From VRUE01 sp963703335 (GTDB taxonomy: Bacteria; Actinomycetota; Thermoleophilia; Solirubrobacterales; 70-9): a stretch of DNA of 64,000 bases. The position numbers and the translations under genes are program-made. Positions 1-7,571 of this stretch are shown piece by piece; within the stretch, counting starts at the first letter, position 1, and the number at the start of each line of letters is the position of its first letter. The DNA lies in the NCBI GenBank assembly GCA_963703335.1, contig OY969812.1, forward strand, positions 930,001 to 994,000, in the 5' to 3' direction. The notes beneath the pieces were generated by a model. It saw only the letters and a program-made list of their open reading frames with translations, searched no databases and had not been told where the DNA came from.

Positions 1-1
1 C

Positions 2-445
2 GCCCTCTTCACCCACATGGGCAAGTACCAAGCCTGGGTCGCCGCGGAGAACATCCTCGGCCACGAGACAGAAGCCATCGCCGAAGAAATCGGCTCCCCC
101 CGCGTCACCTTCACCGATCCACAGGTCGCCGCCGCGGGCAAGACGCTCGACCAGGCACGCGAAGCCGGAATCGACGCGCGCGCGGTCGACGTCCCCACCG
201 ACGCCACGGCCGGCGCCAGCTTCCAAGGCAAGGAAACCGGCGGCACGTCCCGGATCATCGTCGACGAGTCCCGCCAGATCATCGTCGGAGCCACCTTCAC
301 CGGCTTCGAGACAGCCGACTTCCTCCACGCCGCAACAGTCGCCATCGTCGGCGAAATCCCCCTCCCCCGCTTGCGACATGCCGTCGCTGCCTACCCCAGC
401 CGCAGCGAGATCTGGCTGAAGCTGCTCGAAGCATACGGGCTGTAG
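2..445 (+). CDS. FAD/NAD(P)-dependent disulfide oxidoreductase, C-terminal part (5' end outside window)
   Basis: This is the last ~147 residues of a pyridine nucleotide-disulfide oxidoreductase. The frame is open from base 2 and enters with ALFTHMGKYQA, the usual lead-in to the dimerisation domain. The rest is that domain (PRVTFTDPQVAAAG, then the GASFQGKETGG and RIIVDESRQIIVGAT stretches). The tail reads YPSRSEIWLKLLEAYGL. The HP motif that supplies the catalytic His of lipoamide and glutathione reductases is not present, so this is more likely one of the actinobacterial mercuric-reductase-like or uncharacterised members than a true Lpd. The substrate cannot be assigned. The TAG stop provides the first base of the hairpin repeat that follows. 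Confidence 0.8.
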   Translation, partial: ALFTHMGKYQAWVAAENILGHETEAIAEEIGSPRVTFTDPQVAAAGKTLDQAREAGIDARAVDVPTDATAGASFQGKETGGTSRIIVDESRQIIVGATFTGFETADFLHAATVAIVGEIPLPRLRHAVAAYPSRSEIWLKLLEAYGL

Positions 446-557
446 AGCAGCCTCAGCAGGGGTGGAGCGTCTTGCACTTTTTGGGCGTCCACCTTGGGGC
501 GCCAGCCCAAGTCCGCTACATCCAAAAAGTTAAGCGGAACCCCTGCTGAGGCTGCTC
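445..557. repeat. Structured hairpin repeat, copy 1
   Basis: A perfect 19-bp outer inverted repeat (445-463 with 539-557) encloses a 12-nt/8-nt internal loop (464-475 and 531-538). Inside it is a perfect 9-bp inner stem (476-484 with 522-530) and a 37-nt apical loop. The loop sequences GGAGCGTCTTGC and TAAGCGGA recur almost unchanged in copy 2 at 20658-20772, whereas the outer arms differ but still pair. It lies between convergent genes. A terminator role is possible. The conserved unpaired positions suggest a structured RNA or a mobile hairpin. Confidence 0.75.
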
Positions 558-563
558 AAACCA

Positions 564-595
564 AGCGGTTAAGCGGAACCCCTGCCGGGACCGCT
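564..595. repeat. Solo half-copy of the hairpin repeat
   Basis: The 18 bases at 568-585 (GTTAAGCGGAACCCCTGC) repeat 529-546 of the neighbouring hairpin exactly, 39 bp downstream. Short arms AGCGGT (564-569) and ACCGCT (590-595) give the fragment its own small stem. The right arm touches the stop codon of the leftward gene that ends at 595. It looks like a partial duplication of the right half of the element. Confidence 0.55.
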
Positions 596-2328
596 CAAAC
601 GCGCGAACGACGCTTCAGGTCTTCGAGCACGTCCTGCGGGAAACCCGGCACCTCGTCGAGATCATCTACGGAGCCGAAGCGGCCCAGGCGCTCGCGGTGA
701 GCCAGCAGGCGGGTGGCTTGGGTGACCGAGAGGTTCTCGGCTCGAAGCTGCTCGAAGCTCACTGAGTTGAGATCGATCGTGCCACCGGCAGCGGCGGCGG
801 GGGCTGGCGGCTCGGGTGCCGGCGGTGGAGCAAGTGGAGCCGGCGTTGGCGGCGGCGGCACTGGGGCCGGAGGAGGCGTGGGCGCCGGCGGCGTCGGGCT
901 GGGCGGAGCGGGTTCGGGCGCGGGCGGCACCGGCGGGCCCGGGTCGGGGGCCGGCGGCGTTGGTTCGGGCGCTGGCGGAGGCATGGGAGGGGTCGGTTGA
1001 GGTGCCGGTGGCGGTGCACTCTGGCCTTGAACCGACTGGATCACTGCCTGCTCGGCTTCGACCGCACGTCGCTCGGCTTCGCGGGCGCGCTCCTCGGCCT
1101 GGGCGACGCTGTCGCGGATCTCCTGCAGGCGCCGCTCGCGCTCCTCCTCCTCAGACTTCAACCTTGCCAAGCGCTCGGCCTCAGCGGCGCGGCGCTCAGC
1201 CTCCTTGGTCCGCTCTTCGATCTGTCGCAGGCGCTCCTGGGCCTCGGCCATCGCCCGCTCCTGCGCATCGCGTTCCTGCTGAAGGCGTTGCTCGGCAGTC
1301 TGCAACCCGGCGAGCTCAGCACCGGGCACGGCGGCCATGCTTTGAGTCACCGGCCCGCCCTGCGTAGCGGCAGCTCTTGCTTCTGCTTCGTGCTGTAGTC
1401 GCTCGGCCTCCTGAATGCGGCGGTCGGCCTCGGTACGAATCCGCTCCTCCTCGCGCTGGATCTCAGCCACCTTGGCCTGGACCCGTTGTTCGACAACGGC
1501 GGGGTCCTCATAGCCGATGGGCTGTCCCGGCGCCGCGGCAACCGGCGGAACCATCGCCGCCGGGGGCGGCATCGGCTCACTCGGCGCCGGCGAGACGGGT
1601 GGCGGCTGAGGCGCAGGTAGCGGCGTCGGCTGCGGTACCGGCGGAGGAACAGCCGTTTGCGGAGGCTGTACGGCCGCTGGCGGCTGAACAGCCGTGGCGC
1701 CCTGCTGAAGTTGTTCGCGCTCGTGGGCCGCGCGCGCCTCGGCCAATTGCCGCTCAGCCTTGGCGGCTTCCTTGCGAGCACGCCGGCTATCGGCGCGGCC
1801 GCCGCCAGTCGGTTTGGCGCGACGTTCGGCCCGCTTGGCCACGCGTTCTTCCTTGCGCCGCTTCGCCTCCTCCTGGCGCCGTTTGCGGTGCTCGACCCGA
1901 GCAGCGCGTTGCTGCTCGCGGGCCTGCTTGCGCTTGTCCTTGGCACTCAGCGGCGGGCCGCCGGCCGCGGCCGGTGCAGCGGCAGATGGCGTGGAGGCCG
2001 CTAGGGGCGGCGGGGTCGCAGGCAGTTCCGTCGTCTGGCTTTGCGCCGCCGGCGGCGGTGTGGCCACCCGGCCGGGTGGCGGCGGTGGGGTCGAAGGCGG
2101 CTTCCCTGCCTTGGCGGCTTTTTCCTTCTCGCGACGCTTGGTCATGCTTACCACCAGCAGAAGCACCAGGATCGCCGCGAGCAGGCCGGCGACGAAGTAC
2201 TGGACGTTGTCGCTGACGAAGTCGCCGACTTCGCTCGCAAAGGAATCAGCCTGTGCCTCGGCCGGAACGGCCAAGGCCAGCGCAACGAGGGTCACCGTGG
2301 ACCACAGCAGGGCAATCCTGGAACGCAT
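595..2328 (-). CDS. Proline-rich, coiled-coil membrane protein with C-terminal helix-hairpin-helix
   Basis: The protein has 577 aa. Residues 1-26 look like a signal peptide (ends VPAEAQA). A membrane helix follows at about 42-62 (YFVAGLLAAILVLLLVV) and then a basic KRREKEKAAK stop-transfer. A long cytoplasmic region is next: Pro/Ala-rich (about 75-130), charged coiled coil rich in RRKEER and EERAREAERRA runs (about 130-430), and a Pro-rich linker (about 440-515). The last ~60 residues (TIDLNSVSFEQLRAENLSVTQ...GFGSVDDLDEVPG style) resemble a ComEA-type HhH DNA-binding fold. It is the last gene of the ftsEX-protease-rnr-smpB run, 12 bp after smpB. The function is unknown. An envelope protein that touches DNA is an inference from the architecture. 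The low-complexity linker is real coding sequence, not a DNA repeat array. Confidence 0.75.
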   Translation of the reverse strand: MRSRIALLWSTVTLVALALAVPAEAQADSFASEVGDFVSDNVQYFVAGLLAAILVLLLVVSMTKRREKEKAAKAGKPPSTPPPPPGRVATPPPAAQSQTTELPATPPPLAASTPSAAAPAAAGGPPLSAKDKRKQAREQQRAARVEHRKRRQEEAKRRKEERVAKRAERRAKPTGGGRADSRRARKEAAKAERQLAEARAAHEREQLQQGATAVQPPAAVQPPQTAVPPPVPQPTPLPAPQPPPVSPAPSEPMPPPAAMVPPVAAAPGQPIGYEDPAVVEQRVQAKVAEIQREEERIRTEADRRIQEAERLQHEAEARAAATQGGPVTQSMAAVPGAELAGLQTAEQRLQQERDAQERAMAEAQERLRQIEERTKEAERRAAEAERLARLKSEEEERERRLQEIRDSVAQAEERAREAERRAVEAEQAVIQSVQGQSAPPPAPQPTPPMPPPAPEPTPPAPDPGPPVPPAPEPAPPSPTPPAPTPPPAPVPPPPTPAPLAPPPAPEPPAPAAAAGGTIDLNSVSFEQLRAENLSVTQATRLLAHRERLGRFGSVDDLDEVPGFPQDVLEDLKRRSRV

Positions 2329-2340
2329 CGGCCCCCGACG

Positions 2341-2826
2341 CTACCTCATCCGGCCCTTGAATTCTCGCTCGACTTCACGGCGCACGTCACGGTCCGCGAT
2401 CTCCCGCCGCCGGTCGCGGCCTTCCTTGCCCCGGGCCAAGGCCAGCTCGACCTTCGCCCGGGGACCCTTGAAGTAGATGCGAAGCGGGATCAGGGTCAAG
2501 CCTTTCTCCGCCGTCTTACCGATCAGCCGTTCGATCTCGCCCTTGTGCAGAAGCAGCTTGCGCGGCCGCTCGGGCTCATGGTTCTCGCGACTGGCTGGTT
2601 CGTAGGGCGGGATATGCAGCTTGCGCAGCCAAACCTCGCCCTTCTCCACCACCGCGTAGGAGTCGGTCATCTGCGCCTTGCCGTTCCGCAGCGACTTCAC
2701 CTCGGAGCCCTGCAGAACGATCCCCGCCTCCATTTTTTCGACCGCTTCGAATTTGTGACGGGCGCGGCGGTTGGTCGCGACGTCGCCCGAGACGGGCTCG
2801 CGCTGCTTCTTCGACTTCTTAGCCAT
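2341..2826 (-). CDS. smpB: SsrA-binding protein SmpB
   Basis: SmpB binds tmRNA and brings it to ribosomes stalled on non-stop messages. The 161-aa protein shows the conserved fold, including ATNRRARHKFEAVEKMEAGIVLQGSEVKSLR split over its first strands, the GKAQMTDSYA stretch and a basic C-terminal tail (RRREIADRDVRREVEREFKGR) that mimics the missing mRNA. The ATG at 2826 is chosen because it gives the normal MAKKSKK start. It overlaps the last 8 bases of the RNase R gene, which implies translational coupling. A longer frame to 2877 would run inside rnr and is not needed. Confidence 0.96.
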   Translation of the reverse strand: MAKKSKKQREPVSGDVATNRRARHKFEAVEKMEAGIVLQGSEVKSLRNGKAQMTDSYAVVEKGEVWLRKLHIPPYEPASRENHEPERPRKLLLHKGEIERLIGKTAEKGLTLIPLRIYFKGPRAKVELALARGKEGRDRRREIADRDVRREVEREFKGRMR

Positions 2827-4426
2827 TTGCCAGTTCCAAGTCGACGCGCCCACGGGCGGGGGCGACGTCGTTGACACGGACGGATATCGGATCGCCGAGG
2901 CGCAACGTCGTTCCCGACTCGCGTCCGGCCAGCGCAGTCTCGGTCTCGTTCAGCTCGAAGCGCTCGATCCCCATCGTCCGCGCCGGCACGAATCCCTCAT
3001 AGGCATCGCCGAGCTCCCCGCCGAAGGCGACAAAGGCACCGGCACGGATCACTCCGGAGACCTCGCCCTCGAATTCGACCTCCTCACCACGCTGATCCAG
3101 CTCTCGCCTCAGCAGGTAGGCGGCGCAGACGTCGTCGGCGTCACGCTCGATTCGAGCCGACTCGCGCTCGCTCTCGCTGCAGTGCCAGGCCACCTCGCGC
3201 GCCTCGGAAGCCCGCGGCGCCTCCTCCCCCTCTCCCAGCGCCGCCAGCAGCGCCCGGTGCACGAGCAGGTCGGGATAGCGCCGAATCGGCGAGGTGAAGT
3301 GGCAGTAGGCCGGGCTGCCGAGACCAGCGTGGCCGCTGTTGCGATCGCTGTATTGAGCCTGCATCAGGGAGCGGAGCACGAGCGATGTATACGCCTCGCG
3401 GCCGTGCCGGCGCCGCGCCGCCTCCTTGATCACCAGCCGGCTCGCCTCCGCCGCCACCTGACCCGCCTGCGCCGGCGCGAGGCCCTGACCCAGCGCCGGC
3501 GTCGGCACGCCGAGCGCGCTGAGCTGTTCGATCAGGCGCTCGATCCGCTGCGGATCGGGCTGAGCATGCACGCGGTAGACGGTCGGTACCCGCTTGCGCT
3601 CCAGTAGCTGGGCCACCTGTTCGTTGGCGAGAATCATCAGACGCTCGATCAGGCGGTGCGACTCGGTCTGGGGAACCGAGCGGGCGGCACTGACATCTCC
3701 CGCGCCTTCAAAGCGAAACTCGGGCTCGGAGGACTCGACGTCGAGGCTCGTGGCACCGCGATGCTCGCCAAGGGCAGCGGCCGCCTTGCGGGCGATCGCC
3801 AGGGGCTCGGCAACGGCGGCCGGCGCACTTCCCTGACCAGCGAAGATCAGGTCGAGTTGGTCGTAGTCGAGGCGAGCCTGCGAGCGAATGCGACTGCGAT
3901 AGAAGCTCGCCCCACGGGGAGTACCGCTCGGGCTCAATTCGATCTCAGCCGTTACCGCGAGCCGCTCGACGTCCGGCGCCAGGCTGCAGGCATCCTCGCT
4001 CAGCGCTCGCGGCAGCATCGGCTCGACGACGCCGGGCACGTAGGTGCTGTTGCCGCGTTGGCGAGCCTCGAGATCGAGTGGCGTGCCGGGCCGCACGTGG
4101 GCCGCGACGTCGGCGATATGGATCCAAACGCGCAGGCCATCCTGCTCGCGACGAGCCGAGATTGCATCGTCGAAGTCGCGCGCGGTGGCGGGGTCGATCG
4201 TGAAGGTAGGCAGATCGGTGAGATCGCGCCGGCGCAGATCGCTGCGCTCGGCCGCATCGGCAGCCCGTCCAGCTTCAACCTCCAGCGCGACGGCAAAGCC
4301 GCGCTGACCCAGCCGCTCCTCGAGCAGCGCCTCGACCGCCTCGCGGGCGTTCGCCGGCTCCTTCCGCCTGCCCCGCCCGCGCGCCCGTTGCCGCTCCCGG
4401 TAGTAGCGCCAGTCCCGTTTGCTCAT
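2819..4426 (-). CDS. RNase II/R family exoribonuclease (compact form)
   Basis: This is a 3'-5' exoribonuclease of the RNB family, 535 aa. The catalytic acidic cluster is visible at about residues 77-87 (TIDPATARDFDDAIS, Asp 78, 84, 86 and 87). Later come the conserved YCHFTSPIRRYPDLLVHR block and a C-terminal S1-like RNA-binding domain. Classical RNase R has about 700-800 residues and carries two cold-shock domains. Here only ~70 basic residues precede the RNB domain, so the cold-shock domains are missing. The start overlaps the S41 protease stop (ATGA) and the end overlaps smpB. RNase R is known to degrade non-stop mRNA recruited through tmRNA-SmpB, so the arrangement makes functional sense. 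Confidence 0.9.
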   Translation of the reverse strand: MSKRDWRYYRERQRARGRGRRKEPANAREAVEALLEERLGQRGFAVALEVEAGRAADAAERSDLRRRDLTDLPTFTIDPATARDFDDAISARREQDGLRVWIHIADVAAHVRPGTPLDLEARQRGNSTYVPGVVEPMLPRALSEDACSLAPDVERLAVTAEIELSPSGTPRGASFYRSRIRSQARLDYDQLDLIFAGQGSAPAAVAEPLAIARKAAAALGEHRGATSLDVESSEPEFRFEGAGDVSAARSVPQTESHRLIERLMILANEQVAQLLERKRVPTVYRVHAQPDPQRIERLIEQLSALGVPTPALGQGLAPAQAGQVAAEASRLVIKEAARRRHGREAYTSLVLRSLMQAQYSDRNSGHAGLGSPAYCHFTSPIRRYPDLLVHRALLAALGEGEEAPRASEAREVAWHCSESERESARIERDADDVCAAYLLRRELDQRGEEVEFEGEVSGVIRAGAFVAFGGELGDAYEGFVPARTMGIERFELNETETALAGRESGTTLRLGDPISVRVNDVAPARGRVDLELANG

Positions 4427-5607
4427 TGCCCGGCGGCGAGCACGTCCAGGGCGCGTTCGAGGCCCTCGTCGCGCGCGGTCCGCGGGTCGTCGCGAGCTTG
4501 CACATCGGGGTGGATCCCGTGGCTCTTGGCGAGGTTGACCCCATCCGGCGTGAAGTACTCGCCGATCGTCAGCTTCAGGGCGCCACCATTGGAAAGCCCG
4601 ATCTCCTGCTGGAAGACGCCCTTTCCGTAGGAGCGCGTGCCAACCACTTTGGCGCCGGCGTTGTCGGCAAGCGCGGCGGTGAGGATCTCTGCCGCGGAGG
4701 CCGTGTTGCGATCGATCAAGACGACGATGGGAACGGCCGCCAGGTTGTCGCCAACGGTTTCGTAGACGGCGTGGCCCTGGGTGCGCGAGTCAGTCGTCAC
4801 CACGACTTCGTCCTCGGGCAGGAAGATGCTCGCGGTGAGCACCGCCTCCTCGAGCAGTCCGCCGCCGTTTGCCCGCAGGTCGAGCACGATGCCTTCGGCA
4901 CCTCTTTTCTCGACCTTCTCAACCGCTTCGCGCAGCGCCGCGTGGGCTCCTTCGCTGAATGAGAGCAGTCGGACGTAGCCCAGCTTGCGACCGTCCACCT
5001 CCTTCACCGCGCTTGTAACGACCGGCAGATCGATCTGTTCCCGGGTGACCTCGACGTCGCGGACCTTGTCGCCGGGCCGTGCCCGCACACCGATGGTCAC
5101 CTCAGAGCCTTCCGGTCCTTTGATTCTTTCGGTCGAGACCTGGCTGCTGACGCCGGCGATCGATTCTCCGTCCACCGAGACGATCAGTTCGCCCGGCTTG
5201 ATCTCGGCTCTCTGAGCGGGGGACCTGGGAAAGACGCTGTCGACCCGAAGCCCCTGCTTAACCTGGGAGACGGTCAGGCCTATCCCCGAAAAGTGCCCCG
5301 AGATCGCCGCGTCGAAGACGGTCAGGGCTTCCGGTGAAAAGTAGTCGGAGAAGCGGTCGCCGTGGCGGCGGCGTAGCTCGCGGACCATCCCCTGCAGCGA
5401 GGCGTTGGTCAGCTCCGCCGAGCCAACCGGGCGGAAGTAGTTGTCTTCGATCAGCTCGCTCGCTTCGAGGTTGAGGCCGGCGGCATCGTCGACGAAGCGG
5501 TCGCGGAGGAATTCGGGCAGCTTGGCGGGATGGCCGCCGAGCCAGATCCCGGCGCAGAGGACGACTATCAGGGCAGCCACCAGGGCCGCGATCCTCGCCC
5601 CTCTCAC
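4423..5607 (-). CDS. S41 family C-terminal processing protease with PDZ domain
   Basis: The protein has 394 aa. An N-terminal membrane anchor or signal (about 5-24) places it outside the membrane. A helical region is followed by a PDZ domain (about 105-190, starting SGIGLTV and containing GELIVSVDGESI) and the S41 tail-protease core. The Ser-Lys dyad is seen as Ser304 in NTASAAEIL and Lys329 in RSYGKGVFQQ. The start is GTG at 5607, 7 bp after ftsX. Its place next to ftsEX suggests a link to division-associated wall remodelling or envelope quality control, as for CtpA-type proteases. The substrate is unknown. Confidence 0.93.
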   Translation of the reverse strand: MRGARIAALVAALIVVLCAGIWLGGHPAKLPEFLRDRFVDDAAGLNLEASELIEDNYFRPVGSAELTNASLQGMVRELRRRHGDRFSDYFSPEALTVFDAAISGHFSGIGLTVSQVKQGLRVDSVFPRSPAQRAEIKPGELIVSVDGESIAGVSSQVSTERIKGPEGSEVTIGVRARPGDKVRDVEVTREQIDLPVVTSAVKEVDGRKLGYVRLLSFSEGAHAALREAVEKVEKRGAEGIVLDLRANGGGLLEEAVLTASIFLPEDEVVVTTDSRTQGHAVYETVGDNLAAVPIVVLIDRNTASAAEILTAALADNAGAKVVGTRSYGKGVFQQEIGLSNGGALKLTIGEYFTPDGVNLAKSHGIHPDVQARDDPRTARDEGLERALDVLAAGQ

Positions 5608-5614
5608 GGCCTGC

Positions 5615-6526
5615 TCAGACCTTCAGGAAACGACGCAGCGTGACGCCGAAGCCAACCGCCGAGACCAGCACCGAGGCGGCAAAGAGGATCGCCACCAGGG
5701 TCGGGAAGGAGATGTTGTCCTGCGCCGCCAGGAAGGAGAAGGTGTCGCTCAGCGGGTCGACGATCGTGATCTTGCCCAACCACAGGATCAGTATGGCTAT
5801 CAGCCCGCCCGCGAAACCGACCACGACGCCCTCGATCATGAAGGGCCAGCGGATGAACCAGCGCGTCGCGCCGACCAGGCGCATCACCTCCACCTCGCGG
5901 CGGCGGGTGTAGATCGAGAGCCGGATCGTGTTGCCGACCAGCATCAGCGAGGCGACGATCAGCAGGGCCGTGATCACGGTGAGGACGATCTTCAGCGCGC
6001 TCGTCACCTGCTCGATCTGCTGCGACTCCTGCTGGCGATCGAAGATGTCCTGGACGATCGGCGAGATCGGCTGCGGCTTGCCGTTCGGCCCCGGCGGCGT
6101 CACCGCGGCGCGCACGGCGTCGAGATTGCCCGCGTCGTCGGCCTTGATCTGGAAGTTGGCCGGCAGCGGGTTGTCGTGCAGCTGGGCGAGCAGGTCTTCG
6201 CTCTTGCCCTTGCCGAGGTCCTTTTCCAGTTCGACCAGAGCCTCCGCCTTGCTGATGAAGTTGACCGAGGCGACGTGCGGGATCGCCGCCAGTTTGCGTT
6301 CCAGAGCCGAGATTTCGCCCTGCGTGGCGTCGTCGTAGATCGCCACCCGGAACTCGAGGCTTTCGCGGATCTCGTTGCTCTGTCCCTGCGCGGTCTGGAA
6401 GACAGGGATCAGCACACCGAGCAGGATCACCGTCGTCACCGTGGTCACGATCGCCGCCATGCTCGGCGCGGCGTTGCGGCGCAGCGCTCGGAATGCCTCC
6501 CTGGTGAAGAAGAAGAATCGCGACAT
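5615..6526 (-). CDS. ftsX: Cell division ABC transporter permease FtsX
   Basis: FtsX is the integral membrane partner of FtsE. The FtsEX complex transmits ATP hydrolysis to peptidoglycan hydrolases at the septum. The 303-aa protein has the family layout: TM1 at about 22-44 after FFFTREAFRALRRN, an extracellular domain (about 50-165), and three C-terminal helices (about 180-205, 225-250 and 270-295) with the RRREVEVMRLVGATRWFIRWPF signature split across a loop. The ATG at 6526 follows the ftsE stop directly, so the pair is certainly co-transcribed. The extracellular loop is the expected contact for a hydrolase. Confidence 0.96.
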   Translation of the reverse strand: MSRFFFFTREAFRALRRNAAPSMAAIVTTVTTVILLGVLIPVFQTAQGQSNEIRESLEFRVAIYDDATQGEISALERKLAAIPHVASVNFISKAEALVELEKDLGKGKSEDLLAQLHDNPLPANFQIKADDAGNLDAVRAAVTPPGPNGKPQPISPIVQDIFDRQQESQQIEQVTSALKIVLTVITALLIVASLMLVGNTIRLSIYTRRREVEVMRLVGATRWFIRWPFMIEGVVVGFAGGLIAILILWLGKITIVDPLSDTFSFLAAQDNISFPTLVAILFAASVLVSAVGFGVTLRRFLKV

Positions 6527-7363
6527 CTAGATCAACGCATCGTGTCCGTTGGTCTGGCCCTCGGGAGCGACGCCCATCTCGGCCCGCATGCGCAGGCCGA
6601 ACTCGGTCGTCGACTCCTCGGTGTAGCCACCGCTGACCTCGTCGCGGACGACCCGGCCCTCGTAGAGCTCGATCACGCGGCGGCGCATGTTGTCGACCAT
6701 CTCGCGGTCGTGGGTAACGACGACGACCGTGGTGCCGGTCTTGTTGATCCGGTAGAGCAGCTGCATCACGCCTATGGAAGTCACCGGATCGAGGTTGCCG
6801 CTGGGCTCGTCGGCGAGCAACAGCGGCGGGTGGTTGACGAAGGCGCGGGCGATCGAGACGCGCTGCTGCTCGCCGCCGGAGAGCTGGTCGGGATAGCTGT
6901 GCAGCTTGGTCGAGAGGCCGACGAGGCGTAGCGTCTCCGGCACCTGGGTGCGGATCTGGGCACGGCTGGCGCCGATCACCTGCAGCGCGTAGGCAACGTT
7001 GTCGTAGACGGTGCGGTCGGGAAGCAGCTTGAAGTCCTGGAAGACGGTGCCGATGTTGCGCCGCAATTGCGGGATTTTCTTCTCCGGCAGGGCTCCGATG
7101 TCGCGACCGGCGATGCGGACGGTGCCGTCCGTAGCCGCCTCGTCGCGGATCAGCGTCTTGATCAGGGTCGACTTGCCGCAGCCGGTCGGGCCGACCAGGA
7201 AGACGAACTCGCCGCGGTCGACGGCCAGCGAGACCCGGTCGAGTGCCATGTGGCCGCCCGGGTAGACCTTGGTCACGTCGCGCAGCTCGATGATCGGCTT
7301 GCCGCCGGCGCGCCGTCGCTGCGGCTCCTCGCCGCCTGTCTTTTGCCTGCGCAATCTGGCCAT
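6527..7363 (-). CDS. ftsE: Cell division ATP-binding protein FtsE
   Basis: This is the ABC ATPase that powers FtsX. It has 278 aa, with Walker A GPTGCGKST at residues 58-66, the signature LSGGEQQR at 161-168, Walker B LLLADEP at 181-187 and the H-loop THDRE. It has a ~20-residue basic N-terminal extension and a ~30-residue C-terminal tail compared with compact FtsE proteins. It is the first gene of the leftward run ftsE-ftsX-S41-rnr-smpB. In many actinobacteria prfB lies just before ftsE. Here prfB sits 11 kb away at 18257-19376. Confidence 0.96.
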   Translation of the reverse strand: MARLRRQKTGGEEPQRRRAGGKPIIELRDVTKVYPGGHMALDRVSLAVDRGEFVFLVGPTGCGKSTLIKTLIRDEAATDGTVRIAGRDIGALPEKKIPQLRRNIGTVFQDFKLLPDRTVYDNVAYALQVIGASRAQIRTQVPETLRLVGLSTKLHSYPDQLSGGEQQRVSIARAFVNHPPLLLADEPSGNLDPVTSIGVMQLLYRINKTGTTVVVVTHDREMVDNMRRRVIELYEGRVVRDEVSGGYTEESTTEFGLRMRAEMGVAPEGQTNGHDALI

Positions 7364-7516
7364 GCCCGCGCTCCCTTCTGCGAGTACAGAGTGACTCCTG
7401 CGCGCCCCCGGGCCCGCAAGTCCCCGCCCAAATCAAGTAAGCGGCAGTTTAGCGGATTATAAGTGAACGCTCATAGAAGTATTTCGTCCGCGAGCGGATG
7501 CTCCGGTGACGCTTTA

Positions 7517-7545
7517 TTGACTTCTCAAATCCACTTGCGTGGTAA
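7517..7545 (+). promoter_or_regulatory. Candidate sigma-70 promoter for the membrane protein at 7572
   Basis: TTGACT (7517-7522) is followed after 17 bp by TGGTAA (7540-7545). A transcription start near 7552 would leave a leader of about 20 nt before the GTG at 7572. The spacing is ideal and the -35 is strong, but the -10 is imperfect. Confidence 0.45.
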
Positions 7546-7571
7546 GCGCCGATCTGGGAGTGTGATCCCCG

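Noticed and set aside
780..1000. Glycine/proline-rich repetitive DNA resembling a tandem repeat array
   Set aside because: It encodes the Pro-rich linker of the membrane protein at 595-2328. There are no constant-length spacers, so it is no CRISPR array.
5441..6931. Long rightward open frame of 496 codons opposite ftsX and ftsE
   Set aside because: It is a third-position GC shadow of two certain genes, with repetitive Arg/Asp/His content and no domain.
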